DNA of 64,000 bases. It comes from Vibrio tapetis subsp. quintayensis (GTDB taxonomy: Bacteria; Pseudomonadota; Gammaproteobacteria; Enterobacterales; Vibrionaceae). The DNA is taken from assembly GCF_030409945.1 (NCBI RefSeq), contig NZ_JAUFQV010000012.1, positions 186,001 through 250,000 of the forward strand, given 5' to 3'. Both the position numbers and the translations under genes were made by a program. Below the pieces are notes generated by a model. It ran no database searches, was not told the origin of the DNA, and was given only the letters and a program-made list of their open reading frames with translations. This document shows, piece by piece, positions 63,985 to 64,000 of the stretch (the stretch's first letter is position 1; every line of letters begins with the position of its first letter).

Positions 63985-64000
63985 AGTACCAGACGGAAAA

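Overview
The window looks like a piece of the larger chromosome of a marine Vibrio (Vibrionaceae, Gammaproteobacteria). The basis is gene content and order as I remember them: glgC-glgA, a tfoY gene preceded by a Vc2-type cyclic-di-GMP riboswitch, purR, torD-torR, elyC/cmoM-mukFEB, torECA, ppaC, fabV, ybjL-grxA, hexR-panP, and tfoX beside a histidine kinase/response regulator pair. No database search was run. No rRNA, tRNA, CRISPR array or intact insertion sequence was seen.

Layout. 0.3-3 kb: glycogen synthesis (glgC, glgA). 3.3-6.2 kb: a hydrolase, a zinc-ribbon protein, a TVP38-type membrane protein, and tfoY with its riboswitch. 6.3-9.3 kb: purR, torD and divergent torR. 9.3-17.5 kb: elyC, then the cmoM-mukF-mukE-mukB operon (tRNA wobble methylation and the MukBEF condensin). 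17.7-25.1 kb: an assorted set with an 8-strand-type outer-membrane barrel, an MscS channel, a DUF218 protein, a YeeZ-like reductase, a TIGR02647 protein, a lipoprotein, a FocA-type channel and an orphan FetB-like permease. 25.4-29.5 kb: torE-torC-torA, trimethylamine N-oxide respiration, behind three 10-bp direct repeats that look like TorR boxes. 29.8-37.2 kb: a BCCT transporter, a periplasmic binding protein, a putative manganese/heavy-metal exporter divergent from a manganese pyrophosphatase with a Fur-like box between them, and fabV. 37.2-45.5 kb: ybjL, grxA, an iron alcohol dehydrogenase, hexR, panP and lysO.

45.5-51.7 kb looks accessory. A decayed tyrosine-recombinase C-terminus lies beside a five-gene export operon: HlyD-type adaptor, TolC-type channel, two different MacB/FtsX-type permeases and a separate ATPase. 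It has a 16-bp palindrome upstream. 51.9-56.3 kb: a cytochrome bd oxidase operon (cydA-cydB plus a 33-codon cydX) downstream of a MocR-type regulator. 56.4-58.3 kb: a secreted lipase and its foldase. 58.6-64 kb: a VanZ-like protein, an HDOD protein, the competence regulator tfoX, an outer-membrane protein, and a receiver-only response regulator with a cyclic-nucleotide-binding-domain histidine kinase that reaches the window edge.

Themes. Anaerobic or low-oxygen respiration recurs (torECA/torD/torR, cydABX, focA). The tor system is split: chaperone and regulator lie about 16 kb from the reductase genes. Two TfoX-family regulators share the window, one under a cyclic-di-GMP riboswitch and one behind a long structured leader. 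The least ordinary material is in intergenic DNA (inverted DnaA boxes, large inverted repeats, a 3 x 14 bp tandem repeat) and in the export operon with the integrase relic. I found no clearly unprecedented system.
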